DNA of 42,269 nucleotides from Paludibacteraceae bacterium (GTDB lineage Bacteria > Bacteroidota > Bacteroidia > Bacteroidales > Paludibacteraceae), in NCBI GenBank assembly GCA_017630395.1, contig JAGBVI010000032.1, positions 1-42,269 of the forward strand. The letters run 5' to 3'. The stretch's first letter is position 1. Every line of letters starts with the position of its first letter. The translations under genes and the position numbers were made by a program. Below the pieces are notes generated by a model. It was not told the origin of the DNA, did not search any database, and saw only the letters and a program-made list of their open reading frames with translations. This document shows positions 28,801 to 38,047 of this stretch, piece by piece.

Positions 28801-31800
28801 GTCACAATTAAAGATTGGGGCAACAGAGTCAAGAATAATTATTGCTTGACTACAAGTAAAGTCTTGTGTTGCAAACTTATAGTTCCAATAAACTGTATCT
28901 ACTCCCACATCGAATGTTTCTTCCATCGTTTTTCCGCTCCAACGTGACAATGTTGGATGAATCTCAACTTTTGTACATAAATCAACTACCGATGGTGCCT
29001 TGAAATTAATCTCACCCCATGTTATTTCGCAATCTTCCGGAGAGAGAACAACAATTGTATCCGGAATATTATCACAATTTAAAGGCATCTGATTCACGTC
29101 TCCTACTTGCACATCTTGTGTACATACCTTTTCATTATGCAACATTGTTCCGGTAACATCTTTAAATGTCCAAGTGATTGTTGTCAGTCCAACTGGATAT
29201 GGATCATCAATACTCTTATTATCGGAGCGTTTTCCTACAGCTACGATAGAATCTATTCCAGCTTGTGCCGGACATGGATGCGGTGCTTTTGGTACATTCA
29301 CTTCAACGTCCACAGAACACTCACCTTCCGGAACATCCTTCTTAATCAATGAAAGTGATTCGCACTTGAAATCCATCTCTTGCTTGGTAAGAATCGTTAA
29401 AGATTGATCGCAAGAATCTGTCTTAGTGGAGTACGGACTTGTAAAGACCCAACGAATAATTGTTGTTCCTACCGGATACAACCCAAATAGTGGTCCCCCA
29501 TCCAAACGTCTTCCAACTCCTTGAATCGAATCTCCTGTACATGCATCCAATGCATACGGATACTTAATTGTCTGGTCGGATAACGTTGTGTCACAACCCT
29601 CTATGAGAATTGTATTATGAGGCAAAGATTGACAATCAAAGATAGGTTTCTTATCACTCTGCAATACCAACTTTTGATTACAAACCTTTGCTACCTCATT
29701 GATTGTTGTATCAATAAATACCCACTTAATATCGTACGCTCCAACTTTAAGAATTGTGTCTGTACTGTTAGTGAGTTTCACGGAATCTCCTATAACGGCA
29801 ACTCCCGGAATCAATTTTCCTGTACAAGCCTCAATAGCTGTTGGCCATGGATTAAATATCATATCTACGATAGACGACCATGGAGCCTCGCAAACTCCGG
29901 TTGGTGCAGAAACATTTCTATCTGCAACATTTTCACAATCGAACAAAGGCTCTTTAGTGGTCTTGGTATAAACCTTTTGAATACAATAAACTGTATCATT
30001 ACCCGGGAACGCAAATGACCATAAGATGTAGGTTATACCTACTTTGTATGTCTCTTCGATGCCAATCGTCTTATCAAATCCTGCAGAAGGATGTGCCATG
30101 GATGGTTCAACACCATAAATCCTACCTTCGTATGTTCCTATGAAATCTCCTAATACAGAATCTTTCAGTAACGGTGGTTGGATCACTTCACCTGCACTTG
30201 GAGTAAATTCACACGCATCGCCGGCTTTATAAATTGCATCAAATACTTGCGTACATGGGTCGCAAAACTCAATTGCCTTCACTGCAATTTTTTGTTCACC
30301 GGCCGGACAGTAATTTACTTTGTCTCCCTCCTTTTTGCCAAAGTCATAACCTTCTACAGTAACATTGCTGAACAAATCAAAAGCGACTCCGGTTGCAAGT
30401 TGTTTGCCGCGATAATTTACAGTATAACTATCTAATCCACTCTCCAATACTAATTGCAAAGTATCTCTATCGCCCTCCACTGTATCTTGTACAATCATTT
30501 CTCCATTCACATTTTTCCAAACAGCTAACCATTTATGAGTTGGCAATGGAGCCTCTCTACGAGTGATTAAGTTGACAATCCATCCTTCTTCTTTACAATA
30601 TCCTGCTACAGTGTCACCAGCAAACTCTCCTCCGTAATTATTTTTTATCGTTAGAACAGACTGAGCTACATCATAATCGCAACCCCTCAATCCTGTTCCA
30701 ATTCCTTGAGAAACCAAACGTGCATCTTCATAAAAGCCTGCAATTACAACCCTATACTGAACCTCTCCCGCAAATTTTTTATCACTTGAAGAGATGATAA
30801 CAGAATCTTGTTTGGCATCATCTGCAATATTATATTCTTTTAAGTCAACCCAAACAACTCCTTCCTCTTTGTATGTGGCATATTGGAATATATAGTAAGG
30901 ATCTTTAATATATTCTGTTGATTGTTTGGCTCTCAAAATCACATCATCAATACCTCCGGAGCAAACCACAACATCCTCTGTATAAACTTTTCCTTCGATT
31001 TCTGCCGATATATCAACTTTTGGAACACAAACAGAGAACGTAATATCATCCATCAAAATATCATTACCATTACCTGTTTCTCCATTGTTATAGACAACTA
31101 CCCACATAGAATGTACTCCCTCATCTTCAAGTGCCAAATATTGTTCTACCGACGTCCACTCTGTAGATCCGGAAGGAATATCTTGTGTGTTAACAGAACC
31201 CAACATCACCGCATCACTTATCCCTCCAAAAACCTTCTCACTTTCTGTGAACTGTCTCAACAAACAAATGGTTAAGTTTACAGGGTTTTGGTCTGACTGC
31301 TTCGTAGCATTACGTACATTCATGCTGAATGAGAATTGTTTTGCAGGACAAAGCAAATCCACTTTTTGTGCATAAATAGCTGCTTTAGACACATTTGTAT
31401 TTCCTGCGTTTACAAACAACATTCCTCCATTCGGCATACCCGAAGCATCTTGCGCTGAAACATAATCAGGATTACCAACACGTCCATCACATGACACAGG
31501 GTCCGCTACAATCGCATAATATCCATCCTGCAAACGAACAGTTGGATCTAAATCACACCAAGTACTATACGTCGACAATACCGGATTCTCCGATTGAAAT
31601 AGGTGTCCGTTAGTTGCAACAAATTGGTTCGCTTCATCTACACTTACAAAGTCACTCGCCGTAACCACATACCCCATTGGGTCCGGTGCAACATAATTCT
31701 TAATTGCAAATTTATTTGTTTGTGAAAAATTCACATTTAACTTAGAATTATTCCCGACACGTGTATTTAGATAATATGGGTTTGCCGCATCATAATTTCC

Positions 31801-33417
31801 TGCTGTTCCGATATAGTTGCCGGACTGGTCTGAAGACGTTGTTCTGTAATTAACTTGAATGGAGTCTGTATAAATTTTAGAATCCCTCACATAAACATTA
31901 TCAGACATAAAGAATCCAAATGTTTCATAAAACAACATTTTAGGTTCCAATCCATTACACTGCGATGCATCAATCATCTTTGGAGTCGGATATGCTATTC
32001 TGGCACTCTTCCCATTGTAATCTACGCGATAATACCAATTCTTCGAACGATCTACATCAACTAAGATTTTAAAACTATTATTTCCCTCTATTTTTGTCCA
32101 TGTTATGCTATCCGCAGATTTATACCATGTAAATGCTGATTCGTTTTGGTAATCATTCAACATATAGGAACCGGAAGCAATCAAATAATTTTGTTCGGGC
32201 AACGGAGATGAAATCGGATAACGAGAGGTTATAAAGAATCCGCATATAGGTTCATACGACAATGCACACTCTCCAACCAACAATCCATCCGCATATAAAA
32301 CGTAGGTTGTTGATGCTGTCAATTTAACTTCCAAACGAGGCTCTTCTGTTGTCGCAAGCAATGTATTTCCATCTTTATTACGCCATTCATATACAGCAGC
32401 TCCTGTATAATTAGACTCCAACATAGTTACCTCATCTGCACATAATATATTTCCACTTGATGAAGTAACTTTATATCCACATTCAGAAAGAGGAGCAGTT
32501 GTAAGTAACAACTCACCTAACGAAAGGGTATCAACGACCAATTCAAATGTTGTTGCACCTTTTATAGATGTTGAGAATTGAGGAATTGCGGTCTCTCCCA
32601 AAAGAACTCCATTCGTCTTATCATACCACTTATACACTCCTCCATCTGCATATTCAGTCGATAAGATAAACTCAACATCCGGACATGGATTATTTACACT
32701 TGATATCAACTTATAATTACATACAGCAAAAGAGACTGAAATCTTAATAGAATTTTGATTAATAACAGAATCATTCTCGATAAGAACAACTCTGTTATGA
32801 TAGGTATAGTCACCAATAGAATCATTTTGCAAATTCAATGACAACTCATCCGTCCACTCAGGATTCCAAACAATTCCGGTAGAATCTTCTATACCCCATT
32901 CCAATCTATGAATTTCGGAATTTACATTAGTTGCTGTAAGTGTATAGGGTTTATTCAAGCAGACTTGCTCTTCCGAGGCTTCTATATATCCTTGTGCTCC
33001 ACCCGGCTTAATCTCTATTACCTTGTTCTCTTCATCCAAAAACATCGTGAAAAGTCCGGTTACACCTCCATCAATTGTCTGGGCTGTTACACAATTCCCT
33101 GAGCCCCATGGAGAAGGTTTTAGAAAGTCCGGTGCATCAAAAGTCCAATCAGACAAAGGATTAAATGTTGAGGTTGCAAGACAAATAGTTAATTGTCCAC
33201 TAAATCCATTAACTTCAAATGTTGCAACATTTCCATCTGTAGTAACCGCCGGGAACGTCGAACTCCAGGCCGCCGCTTGCTCAATGGTAAAACCTGCTGC
33301 ATTTGAATTATTAACTACTCCCAAAATAAATGTTGACAGAACAAAGGCTTTTACTACCCTAAAATTTCTAACGTTTGTTCTTAATAGATTTGCGAGTTTT
33401 GCGATTTTAAACTCCAT
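25825..33417 (-). CDS. large HYR-repeat cell-surface protein with CHU_C sorting domain (paralogue)
   Basis: About 2530 residues from the ATG at 33417 (MEFKIAKLANLLRTNVRNFR, hydrophobic core, cleavage near NSNA); 12 further in-frame residues are possible upstream. Order: a non-repetitive N-terminal domain (FTIEQAAAWSSTFP); Ig-like modules with LTATNV and CADEVTML motifs; a jelly-roll-like region from MLFYETFGFF; further Ig-like modules; about 10 HYR-like modules with DCxxL and CxQ cysteines; and a C-terminal block starting at CGSDSS (near nt 27130) that parallels the 4138-residue neighbour to the end, including LPTAFTPYVVDGLNDVFMEG and VIFDRYGAKVFEG. The modules follow the same order as part of the larger protein, so one gene probably arose from the other, or both from a shared ancestor, with module gain or loss. 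T9SS export to the cell surface is inferred from CHU_C. Confidence 0.9.
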   Translation of the reverse strand: MEFKIAKLANLLRTNVRNFRVVKAFVLSTFILGVVNNSNAAGFTIEQAAAWSSTFPAVTTDGNVATFEVNGFSGQLTICLATSTFNPLSDWTFDAPDFLKPSPWGSGNCVTAQTIDGGVTGLFTMFLDEENKVIEIKPGGAQGYIEASEEQVCLNKPYTLTATNVNSEIHRLEWGIEDSTGIVWNPEWTDELSLNLQNDSIGDYTYHNRVVLIENDSVINQNSIKISVSFAVCNYKLISSVNNPCPDVEFILSTEYADGGVYKWYDKTNGVLLGETAIPQFSTSIKGATTFELVVDTLSLGELLLTTAPLSECGYKVTSSSGNILCADEVTMLESNYTGAAVYEWRNKDGNTLLATTEEPRLEVKLTASTTYVLYADGLLVGECALSYEPICGFFITSRYPISSPLPEQNYLIASGSYMLNDYQNESAFTWYKSADSITWTKIEGNNSFKILVDVDRSKNWYYRVDYNGKSARIAYPTPKMIDASQCNGLEPKMLFYETFGFFMSDNVYVRDSKIYTDSIQVNYRTTSSDQSGNYIGTAGNYDAANPYYLNTRVGNNSKLNVNFSQTNKFAIKNYVAPDPMGYVVTASDFVSVDEANQFVATNGHLFQSENPVLSTYSTWCDLDPTVRLQDGYYAIVADPVSCDGRVGNPDYVSAQDASGMPNGGMLFVNAGNTNVSKAAIYAQKVDLLCPAKQFSFSMNVRNATKQSDQNPVNLTICLLRQFTESEKVFGGISDAVMLGSVNTQDIPSGSTEWTSVEQYLALEDEGVHSMWVVVYNNGETGNGNDILMDDITFSVCVPKVDISAEIEGKVYTEDVVVCSGGIDDVILRAKQSTEYIKDPYYIFQYATYKEEGVVWVDLKEYNIADDAKQDSVIISSSDKKFAGEVQYRVVIAGFYEDARLVSQGIGTGLRGCDYDVAQSVLTIKNNYGGEFAGDTVAGYCKEEGWIVNLITRREAPLPTHKWLAVWKNVNGEMIVQDTVEGDRDTLQLVLESGLDSYTVNYRGKQLATGVAFDLFSNVTVEGYDFGKKEGDKVNYCPAGEQKIAVKAIEFCDPCTQVFDAIYKAGDACEFTPSAGEVIQPPLLKDSVLGDFIGTYEGRIYGVEPSMAHPSAGFDKTIGIEETYKVGITYILWSFAFPGNDTVYCIQKVYTKTTKEPLFDCENVADRNVSAPTGVCEAPWSSIVDMIFNPWPTAIEACTGKLIPGVAVIGDSVKLTNSTDTILKVGAYDIKWVFIDTTINEVAKVCNQKLVLQSDKKPIFDCQSLPHNTILIEGCDTTLSDQTIKYPYALDACTGDSIQGVGRRLDGGPLFGLYPVGTTIIRWVFTSPYSTKTDSCDQSLTILTKQEMDFKCESLSLIKKDVPEGECSVDVEVNVPKAPHPCPAQAGIDSIVAVGKRSDNKSIDDPYPVGLTTITWTFKDVTGTMLHNEKVCTQDVQVGDVNQMPLNCDNIPDTIVVLSPEDCEITWGEINFKAPSVVDLCTKVEIHPTLSRWSGKTMEETFDVGVDTVYWNYKFATQDFTCSQAIIILDSVAPIFNCDDLKPIALRTLPGECYATGDALLDTLNKLNPIAKDVCTNNDVIGVPTKLDGSALPTQLSVGDTLMVLWTFKSDTMNAVGKYCEQMITVLGDGAPQFDCSSLQDTTIYLTMEQCELSSAILNLNVPIAKDSCTGADVPGTSMGLKDIYPVGTTPIVWLFESPYSITTKECPQNIIVVDTFAPDAPCEDIVDTLKVGLTVESTFSDALTLEEAKAQGLVNPTMEDLCDGLITAYGVLENGTNIELLDKFPVGNTTIYWVFEDKSGNKASCTQVLQVSDWVLEGMTCPNDFPASGTISCLAAVPAPYQTYEAFKAAGGTFTNESKIQTHTFKPTEIIVGDSCRMTYTRIYSVLDVRGNEISCEQTLTVVDDEAPEFIGEAKDVTIFCQNQEEIPSVPEITIADNCDPNPMLVYSEYNNRGGDPKLCDYYNYTIARKWVATDRCGNENVLIQYIKIIDDSKPQFDIPASWTDTSVAIAEKGCQFLVPDFRDFVKSFSYDNCTDTSALNVYQSPAEFTPLSGTTILNIVVEDMCGNKDTLQKVIVVPTKESVITVLTRDTVHCGSDSSGVNLWSQQLRFASGSIMQETIRKNSKGEYVVLKGEVSATPVYDCYEGELNVSSLIYSDNPQTYASLFSNYKGEELSSKLNKLLTLNKKSQSGKYIYVVMDTLTYCYDTVAVDITINEAPRISMPAGMREVCELTVLDSVELDSWVTCEDDMGMPITKRGWLLNGEEYHYSDTVTYTSDLSSLVFYSENACGRTTSDNSYFTFCTDATLTTEDSLAMVGNIDNLLLLRNEELKVDNKIQLKIRQRFDKNQIILTSEPQNPSRIWESEEIALYLSTEYQFAYSNWYKVVGLCDFSAEAIASPMDEPDELVFSSDFFGVRSYVGTPQDTSRYYVALADGVCPPIASDVLQVDVLPTLPTAFTPYVVDGLNDVFMEGREVVIFDRYGAKVFEGNNGWDGTHKGRMVDPGVYFCKVVLGGGVVLNGSIEVVKTE

Positions 33418-33711
33418 GTTTTTCTGTAATATTAATTCTATTAAACATTTCAAACCTCTTCGCTCTTAAACGTAATCCACCCCCTCTCGTGATAATCACA
33501 TTCAGAAGAGCGATACCAACTCAGTTCGCAAATTTAAAACTTTTTTTACATTTTATAGCATTTTAACATCAAAAAATAATTTTTCCTAATACATTTTGAT
33601 ACCCAACCGCCTAAATTAGCATTTTTTTGAAAAAAATTTATTTTTTACGCATATTGCGTTATCTACCAACAATACCTACATAAAGCTATCTCTTCCGAAT
33701 GAAAAATAGAT
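33418..33711. other. intergenic region upstream of the 2530-residue protein gene
   Basis: AT-rich. The only signal seen is a minus-strand -7 box, TAAATTTG (33536-33529), about 110 bases before the start codon, without a matching -33 box. No gene or repeat seen. Confidence 0.5.
33529..33536 (-). promoter_or_regulatory. putative -7 box for the 2530-residue protein gene
   Basis: TAAATTTG on the minus strand matches TAnnTTTG. No TTTG at the expected -33 distance. Confidence 0.35.
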
Positions 33712-33746
33712 AAAAAAATAGAGGCTGCCAAAGTTGGACAGCCTCT
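33712..33746 (-). terminator. intrinsic terminator after the GlsB-like gene
   Basis: Stem AGAGGCTG (33720-33727) / CAGCCTCT (33739-33746), followed on the minus strand by a T-run. The same GAGGCTG/CAGCCTC stem core is used at 4237-4268. Confidence 0.85.
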
Positions 33747-33771
33747 CATTAAAACTAAGTTCTATTAGTAA

Positions 33772-34011
33772 TTATTTACGCACTTTTGACACAATCCATA
33801 GCAATAGAATAGAACCTACTGTCGCAGAAATCAATTGCCAAATTAAACCGTCTCCACCAAGACCTACTAAACCAAATACGAATCCTCCTAAGAATCCTCC
33901 CAAGATACCAATGATAAGATTCCACAACAAACCACTACTTGCTCCTTTAAAGATTTTACTTCCTAAGAATCCGGCGCATGCACCAATTACTAATGACCAA
34001 ATTAATCCCAT
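33772..34011 (-). CDS. GlsB/YeaQ/YmgE-family (transglycosylase-associated) small membrane protein
   Basis: A 79-residue, very hydrophobic, Gly-rich protein with about three membrane segments (MGLIWSLVIGACAGFLGSKI; LLWNLIIGILGGFLGGFVFG; LIWQLISATVGSILLLWIV) and a basic C-terminal tail (SKVRK). Length, GxxxG spacing and the conserved second segment place it in the transglycosylase-associated protein family (YeaQ/YmgE/GlsB). Members are inner-membrane proteins often linked to stress responses; their biochemical activity is not known. It has its own terminator just downstream and lies 83 bases after the end of the CotH-type gene on the same strand, so it may be read through from that gene, as no terminator is evident between them. 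Confidence 0.9.
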   Translation of the reverse strand: MGLIWSLVIGACAGFLGSKIFKGASSGLLWNLIIGILGGFLGGFVFGLVGLGGDGLIWQLISATVGSILLLWIVSKVRK

Positions 34012-34094
34012 ATATCAAATTTTTAGTTAATAAATTTTATGCAATTTAAACATAAATATTAAAAATACAACTATAATTTTTCTTTTTTTTGACA

Positions 34095-37000
34095 TTACAA
34101 TTTTATCACCTTCCTCTGTAAGACCTCCTTGCTTGTAAGAATTTGCAAATAATACGTTCCCGTTGCCAATCTATCCATATCTATTTGTACCTCTTCTCCT
34201 CCTCCAGTTTGCTCCAATAGGAGTCTGCCCATACCATCATAAATTTGCACAGAAAGTAGTTTGTCTGAGGTTGAACGAATATTCAAATCGGACTTTGTCG
34301 GATTTGGATAGACCTGAACTTCGCTCTCTGTAATAGGTTCATCAACTACTATTGTCCTTTCCTCTTGACATAAAATATTAGATGCTCCAGGTGTAACGCA
34401 TGATATAAATACAACAGAATCATTTTCTTTAAAGATAGTATTATCAAATGTAACCCGATCACTACCTTCTTCTAAATATCCCATAGATGCATTCTGCGGT
34501 AAGTTCTTATACCTAAACTCTGCAAGTGTATTAAATTTACCTCCACATTCCATACTTAAAAACAAACCTGTAGGGTCTGTATTGGACAACTTGAAGTCTG
34601 CATGTAAAACACCTCTGTAGGTTGCATTATCTGCCCAAAAACGGACAAAGCCTTTCGGTGCTATTTTTGTTGAATCGGGATGAGTGAATGGTATTAAACT
34701 TTTGCCTAAATTTGCTTCATCGTCCGACAAATAAAGTCCTGCTAAATTGATTGTATCTTCTCCTGCATTATAAATTTCAAACCAATCGGAATGAATTCCA
34801 TACTCATCAATAATGTCTGTTGAAGAATCATTGCTTGGTGCCACTTCATTCAATACAAGAACACCATCATACATAGAACAAACGTCAACTTTTTCAAAGA
34901 CTGCCTTCAAAGTCATATTTCCGGAAACCACGGAACTATACACACTACACTCATCTTTTATTGTACTCACACCTCCTGATTTTTCTGCTTTCAAAGAAAA
35001 TTTAAATGTAAAATCACTACTTGAGGCAGAATTCTGACAAACCATAATAGCAAAAACATTTTCTCCTTCAACAATATCATCCATGCTTATCGTAACTTCT
35101 TCCACAGCGTCTTCAGAATCAGGATGGGCGTACTCTTCTCCCTCTTTCAAATCATTTGCAACCTTTTGACGACTGATTTCCTTACCATTTAAATAGAAGA
35201 TATATCCATCATCATAAACTATTTTAGCGATAAATTCTTTAAATTCACTTTTGTCTTGAACAATAAACACATTCCTAAAATAGGCTCTCATATATTTGTC
35301 ATTCGAATTCTCTCCAAAATCTAAAATCGTATTATATCCTAAATTTGATTTTGATTCTTCAGATTCAATACTATACCCCATTTTTCCTACCCCATCCATC
35401 CAATCAGAATCATCAAAACCAACTGTCTGCCAAGCACTTTCCGGTGATTCAGATTGATAGAAATATTTCCAAGGAGTCTTATTTCCCATCAATTCAACGT
35501 AGGAAAGACTGTCCTTCATTTCCCAATACTTGAATTTATACCCCTGAGGTGCAACTGCTTCTAATTTAATTGGATTGCCACTAATATATCTTCCTTTGTA
35601 AACGGAAGAATTTACAAAATCACCATTCATGATATATTTCACACCGTCAACATCTGAGGAATATTCTAAATTTACATAATCTCCTAAGTCGAAAAAATCT
35701 GCAGTGTAGTTATACATTTTCTCCGGACGTTGCAATGCAAATTTAACCATGCTTTCAGCCGCTCCAATTTTTTTCAAACTTGTGCCGTTGGTAAATGCAC
35801 AATACTCATTGTCAACAACTTGTACCAAACTGTCCCAAACGTCCTGAACTCGTTCATTTGAGAATGTAGTTGCCAAGTGAATCAATGTTTTATTGATAAA
35901 TTTTTCTTGGAATTGCGGATTCTGAAGCAAATGTGCAAATATGGTCACTTTCCACTTCGAATGTTCGTCAAATGTATACTTCGGGCCCTCGTACTCCGTA
36001 CCATTCGCCCAATTCACATTATCGCCAAGTCCGGCAGCCCACTCGATAGAATTTAGGTTTACATCACAATAATTAGGCCGACCCGCCTGATATATTCCTA
36101 ATCCAAAATCAGTATCAAAGATAATCCAACGCAACTTCCCATTTTTACGATCTCTCCAAATCTTTGCATTATTCCCCGGCCAATCTGTGTTTACAATAAA
36201 ATGCTCAAACAACTGAAAGTCGATATACTCATCCATATCCATATACTTACATGCAGTCTTAAAATATGTTTCTGATTTAGGATCCTCCGTTTCTAAAAAT
36301 TTCACCAACTCATTGTACCAATCCAAAGTCCCTTGCGTTGCCTCTACCCCACTTTCATTCACTACTTCCATGTGGTCTATATCATCCTCATCTAAGCCAT
36401 AATTTGCTTCAACATAATCCTTATTAGTCCTTTCTCTCAATCCCATCAAACCTTTATACTTACCATTTAGATAGTAAGCCACAGGTTGATATGCTTGATA
36501 ATCTAAATTCATCGGCTTGCTCAAAGCTTGCATGTAGCCATCTCTTACTCTAACCATACTTGCATCGTACGCATTCCCTCCATTACGCAAGTGCAGACTG
36601 CTATACTTATTGCCCGGTCTGTCTGCAAACGGATTAACCTCCAGATATTTTTTCGTTGACCCAACTCTGCTTCCTGCTTTAAACTTCAATGACTGAACAC
36701 TATTCTTCCTCGAACAGCCTCCTATAATACCTGCCTCCATCTCATGAGCCATAACAGAACTATCGTTCTCTATATACTCAAATACTACCGGACGTCGCCA
36801 ATCTTGCAAAAAGTTAGCTCTATGAATACCTACTTCATTTAAACATCCTAAATCTGTTTCTAAACCGTTTTCACCAACCACCGCTATACCTATCTGCGGG
36901 TCTTCAAAATAGTCAATATTTGTGGATATAGAGACTATCGGAACAGTGTATCCACCACAATCTGCATGTCTCGAATCCATATATAAAAATGTCCCCGTCA

Positions 37001-37730
37001 AAATTTCACTGGCCGGTTTATCTTCTAAAAATGCTCTCGCCTTGATTATGGTAGTACTTGCTATTGGAATATCTCCGTCGTATAAACTACTCTCCTGCGT
37101 TGGTTCTGACCCATCAGTAGTATAATAAATTGGGGCTCCACCTGTCTTACAATTCAACTTTATACTAAAATTCCCACTAACAACACCGGGATGTTTCCCA
37201 CTAAATTCTGGTTTACTTACCCTATCCTCTAAACGGTATGCTCCACTATTCGCTTTCTTAGGTGTAGGATTCATATATCCCTCATTATCACCACTTCTCC
37301 CGTACGAAATATGGGCATCCATCGCTCCATAGCTTAATACATCAAGTTGTTTGTCTCCCTTATATAGTTCCACTGTCCCCCCATCTGAATCCAATTTAAA
37401 GGGGGCATGTTTTGAGACATTTTCTTCATCACAAAATATTAGGCAATATGACTCTGACTCTACTTTTATATCCTCCTTTATCTCCCAACTATACTTGAGT
37501 TCTTTCGCTCCTCCTTTTTTTATCTTATAATGTTTGAGTGTGTATCCTTTAAGGGATTCTGTCTCCCCATCATTATACAATTCTATCCACCCCGGAAAAT
37601 CGTACACACTTGTATCCATGTAGGTCGAGATATTACATGGCATAACTTCATTCACTTTAATACCTGCGTAACTAGGAACTGTTAACAAAAAACATCCAAC
37701 AATTCCCCCAATCTTTTTAAAAATATCCAT
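34095..37730 (-). CDS. T9SS-exported CotH-kinase-family protein, paralogue 1
   Basis: 1211 residues from the ATG at 37730; a TTG start two codons earlier is less likely. Order: signal peptide (MDIFKKIGGIVGCFLLTVPS, cleavage near YAG); a first lamin-tail domain (KVNEVMPCN, FPGWIELYNDG); a chitobiase/hexosaminidase C-terminal-like domain (GAPIYYTTDGSEPT, IIKARAF); a CotH-kinase domain with LMGLRERTNKDYVEANYG, NTDWPGNNAKIWRDR and FDTDFGLG, the last two holding likely catalytic and metal-binding Asp residues; a beta-sandwich region with YLNGKEI; a second lamin-tail domain (LNEVAPSNDS, HSDWFEIYNAG); and a type A T9SS domain (VQVYPNPTKSDLNI to VIKL). CotH proteins in other bacteria phosphorylate secreted proteins; substrate here is unknown. 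A possible -7 box TAATTTTG lies at 37840-37833. Confidence 0.9.
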   Translation of the reverse strand: MDIFKKIGGIVGCFLLTVPSYAGIKVNEVMPCNISTYMDTSVYDFPGWIELYNDGETESLKGYTLKHYKIKKGGAKELKYSWEIKEDIKVESESYCLIFCDEENVSKHAPFKLDSDGGTVELYKGDKQLDVLSYGAMDAHISYGRSGDNEGYMNPTPKKANSGAYRLEDRVSKPEFSGKHPGVVSGNFSIKLNCKTGGAPIYYTTDGSEPTQESSLYDGDIPIASTTIIKARAFLEDKPASEILTGTFLYMDSRHADCGGYTVPIVSISTNIDYFEDPQIGIAVVGENGLETDLGCLNEVGIHRANFLQDWRRPVVFEYIENDSSVMAHEMEAGIIGGCSRKNSVQSLKFKAGSRVGSTKKYLEVNPFADRPGNKYSSLHLRNGGNAYDASMVRVRDGYMQALSKPMNLDYQAYQPVAYYLNGKYKGLMGLRERTNKDYVEANYGLDEDDIDHMEVVNESGVEATQGTLDWYNELVKFLETEDPKSETYFKTACKYMDMDEYIDFQLFEHFIVNTDWPGNNAKIWRDRKNGKLRWIIFDTDFGLGIYQAGRPNYCDVNLNSIEWAAGLGDNVNWANGTEYEGPKYTFDEHSKWKVTIFAHLLQNPQFQEKFINKTLIHLATTFSNERVQDVWDSLVQVVDNEYCAFTNGTSLKKIGAAESMVKFALQRPEKMYNYTADFFDLGDYVNLEYSSDVDGVKYIMNGDFVNSSVYKGRYISGNPIKLEAVAPQGYKFKYWEMKDSLSYVELMGNKTPWKYFYQSESPESAWQTVGFDDSDWMDGVGKMGYSIESEESKSNLGYNTILDFGENSNDKYMRAYFRNVFIVQDKSEFKEFIAKIVYDDGYIFYLNGKEISRQKVANDLKEGEEYAHPDSEDAVEEVTISMDDIVEGENVFAIMVCQNSASSSDFTFKFSLKAEKSGGVSTIKDECSVYSSVVSGNMTLKAVFEKVDVCSMYDGVLVLNEVAPSNDSSTDIIDEYGIHSDWFEIYNAGEDTINLAGLYLSDDEANLGKSLIPFTHPDSTKIAPKGFVRFWADNATYRGVLHADFKLSNTDPTGLFLSMECGGKFNTLAEFRYKNLPQNASMGYLEEGSDRVTFDNTIFKENDSVVFISCVTPGASNILCQEERTIVVDEPITESEVQVYPNPTKSDLNIRSTSDKLLSVQIYDGMGRLLLEQTGGGEEVQIDMDRLATGTYYLQILTSKEVLQRKVIKL

Positions 37731-38047
37731 AGGCAAAATCTAAATCTATCGCTTTATTTATTCTAAATATTTACACTTACCAATAAGAATGTCTCCTTTA
37801 GGTGGTTACCTAAATCTTGAATTCCTAATAAACAAAATTAACGCAAGTTAAAGATTTTACTATATAAAAAAAATTTTTTTGACTATATTTTTTTTGTTAT
37901 CTATCAGCGACTTCTTCAATTGTACTCAACTAAAGGGAATTTCTTCTACAAAAAAAGTGCGCCGAATAAAATTTCAGCGCACTTAATTGGTTTAGATGTC
38001 CGGAGTGCTACTAAATAGCTATTTGCTACTTTTTAAACCTCCTCTAA
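37731..38047. other. intergenic region between the two CotH-family genes
   Basis: It holds the terminator of the upstream paralogue (37951-37984) and a minus-strand -7 box match TAATTTTG (37840-37833) for the downstream one. No gene, RNA or repeat seen otherwise. Confidence 0.5.
37951..37984 (-). terminator. intrinsic terminator of CotH-family paralogue 2
   Basis: Stem AAGTGCGC (37955-37962) / GCGCACTT (37977-37984), extended inward by GAA/TTC. On the minus strand it is followed by a T-run. The two CotH genes are therefore separate transcription units. Confidence 0.85.

Noticed and set aside
12800-33417. Many 60-150-residue frames on the + strand opposite the giant genes
   Set aside because: They are antisense shadows of the repetitive HYR coding sequence, without start signals or domain features.
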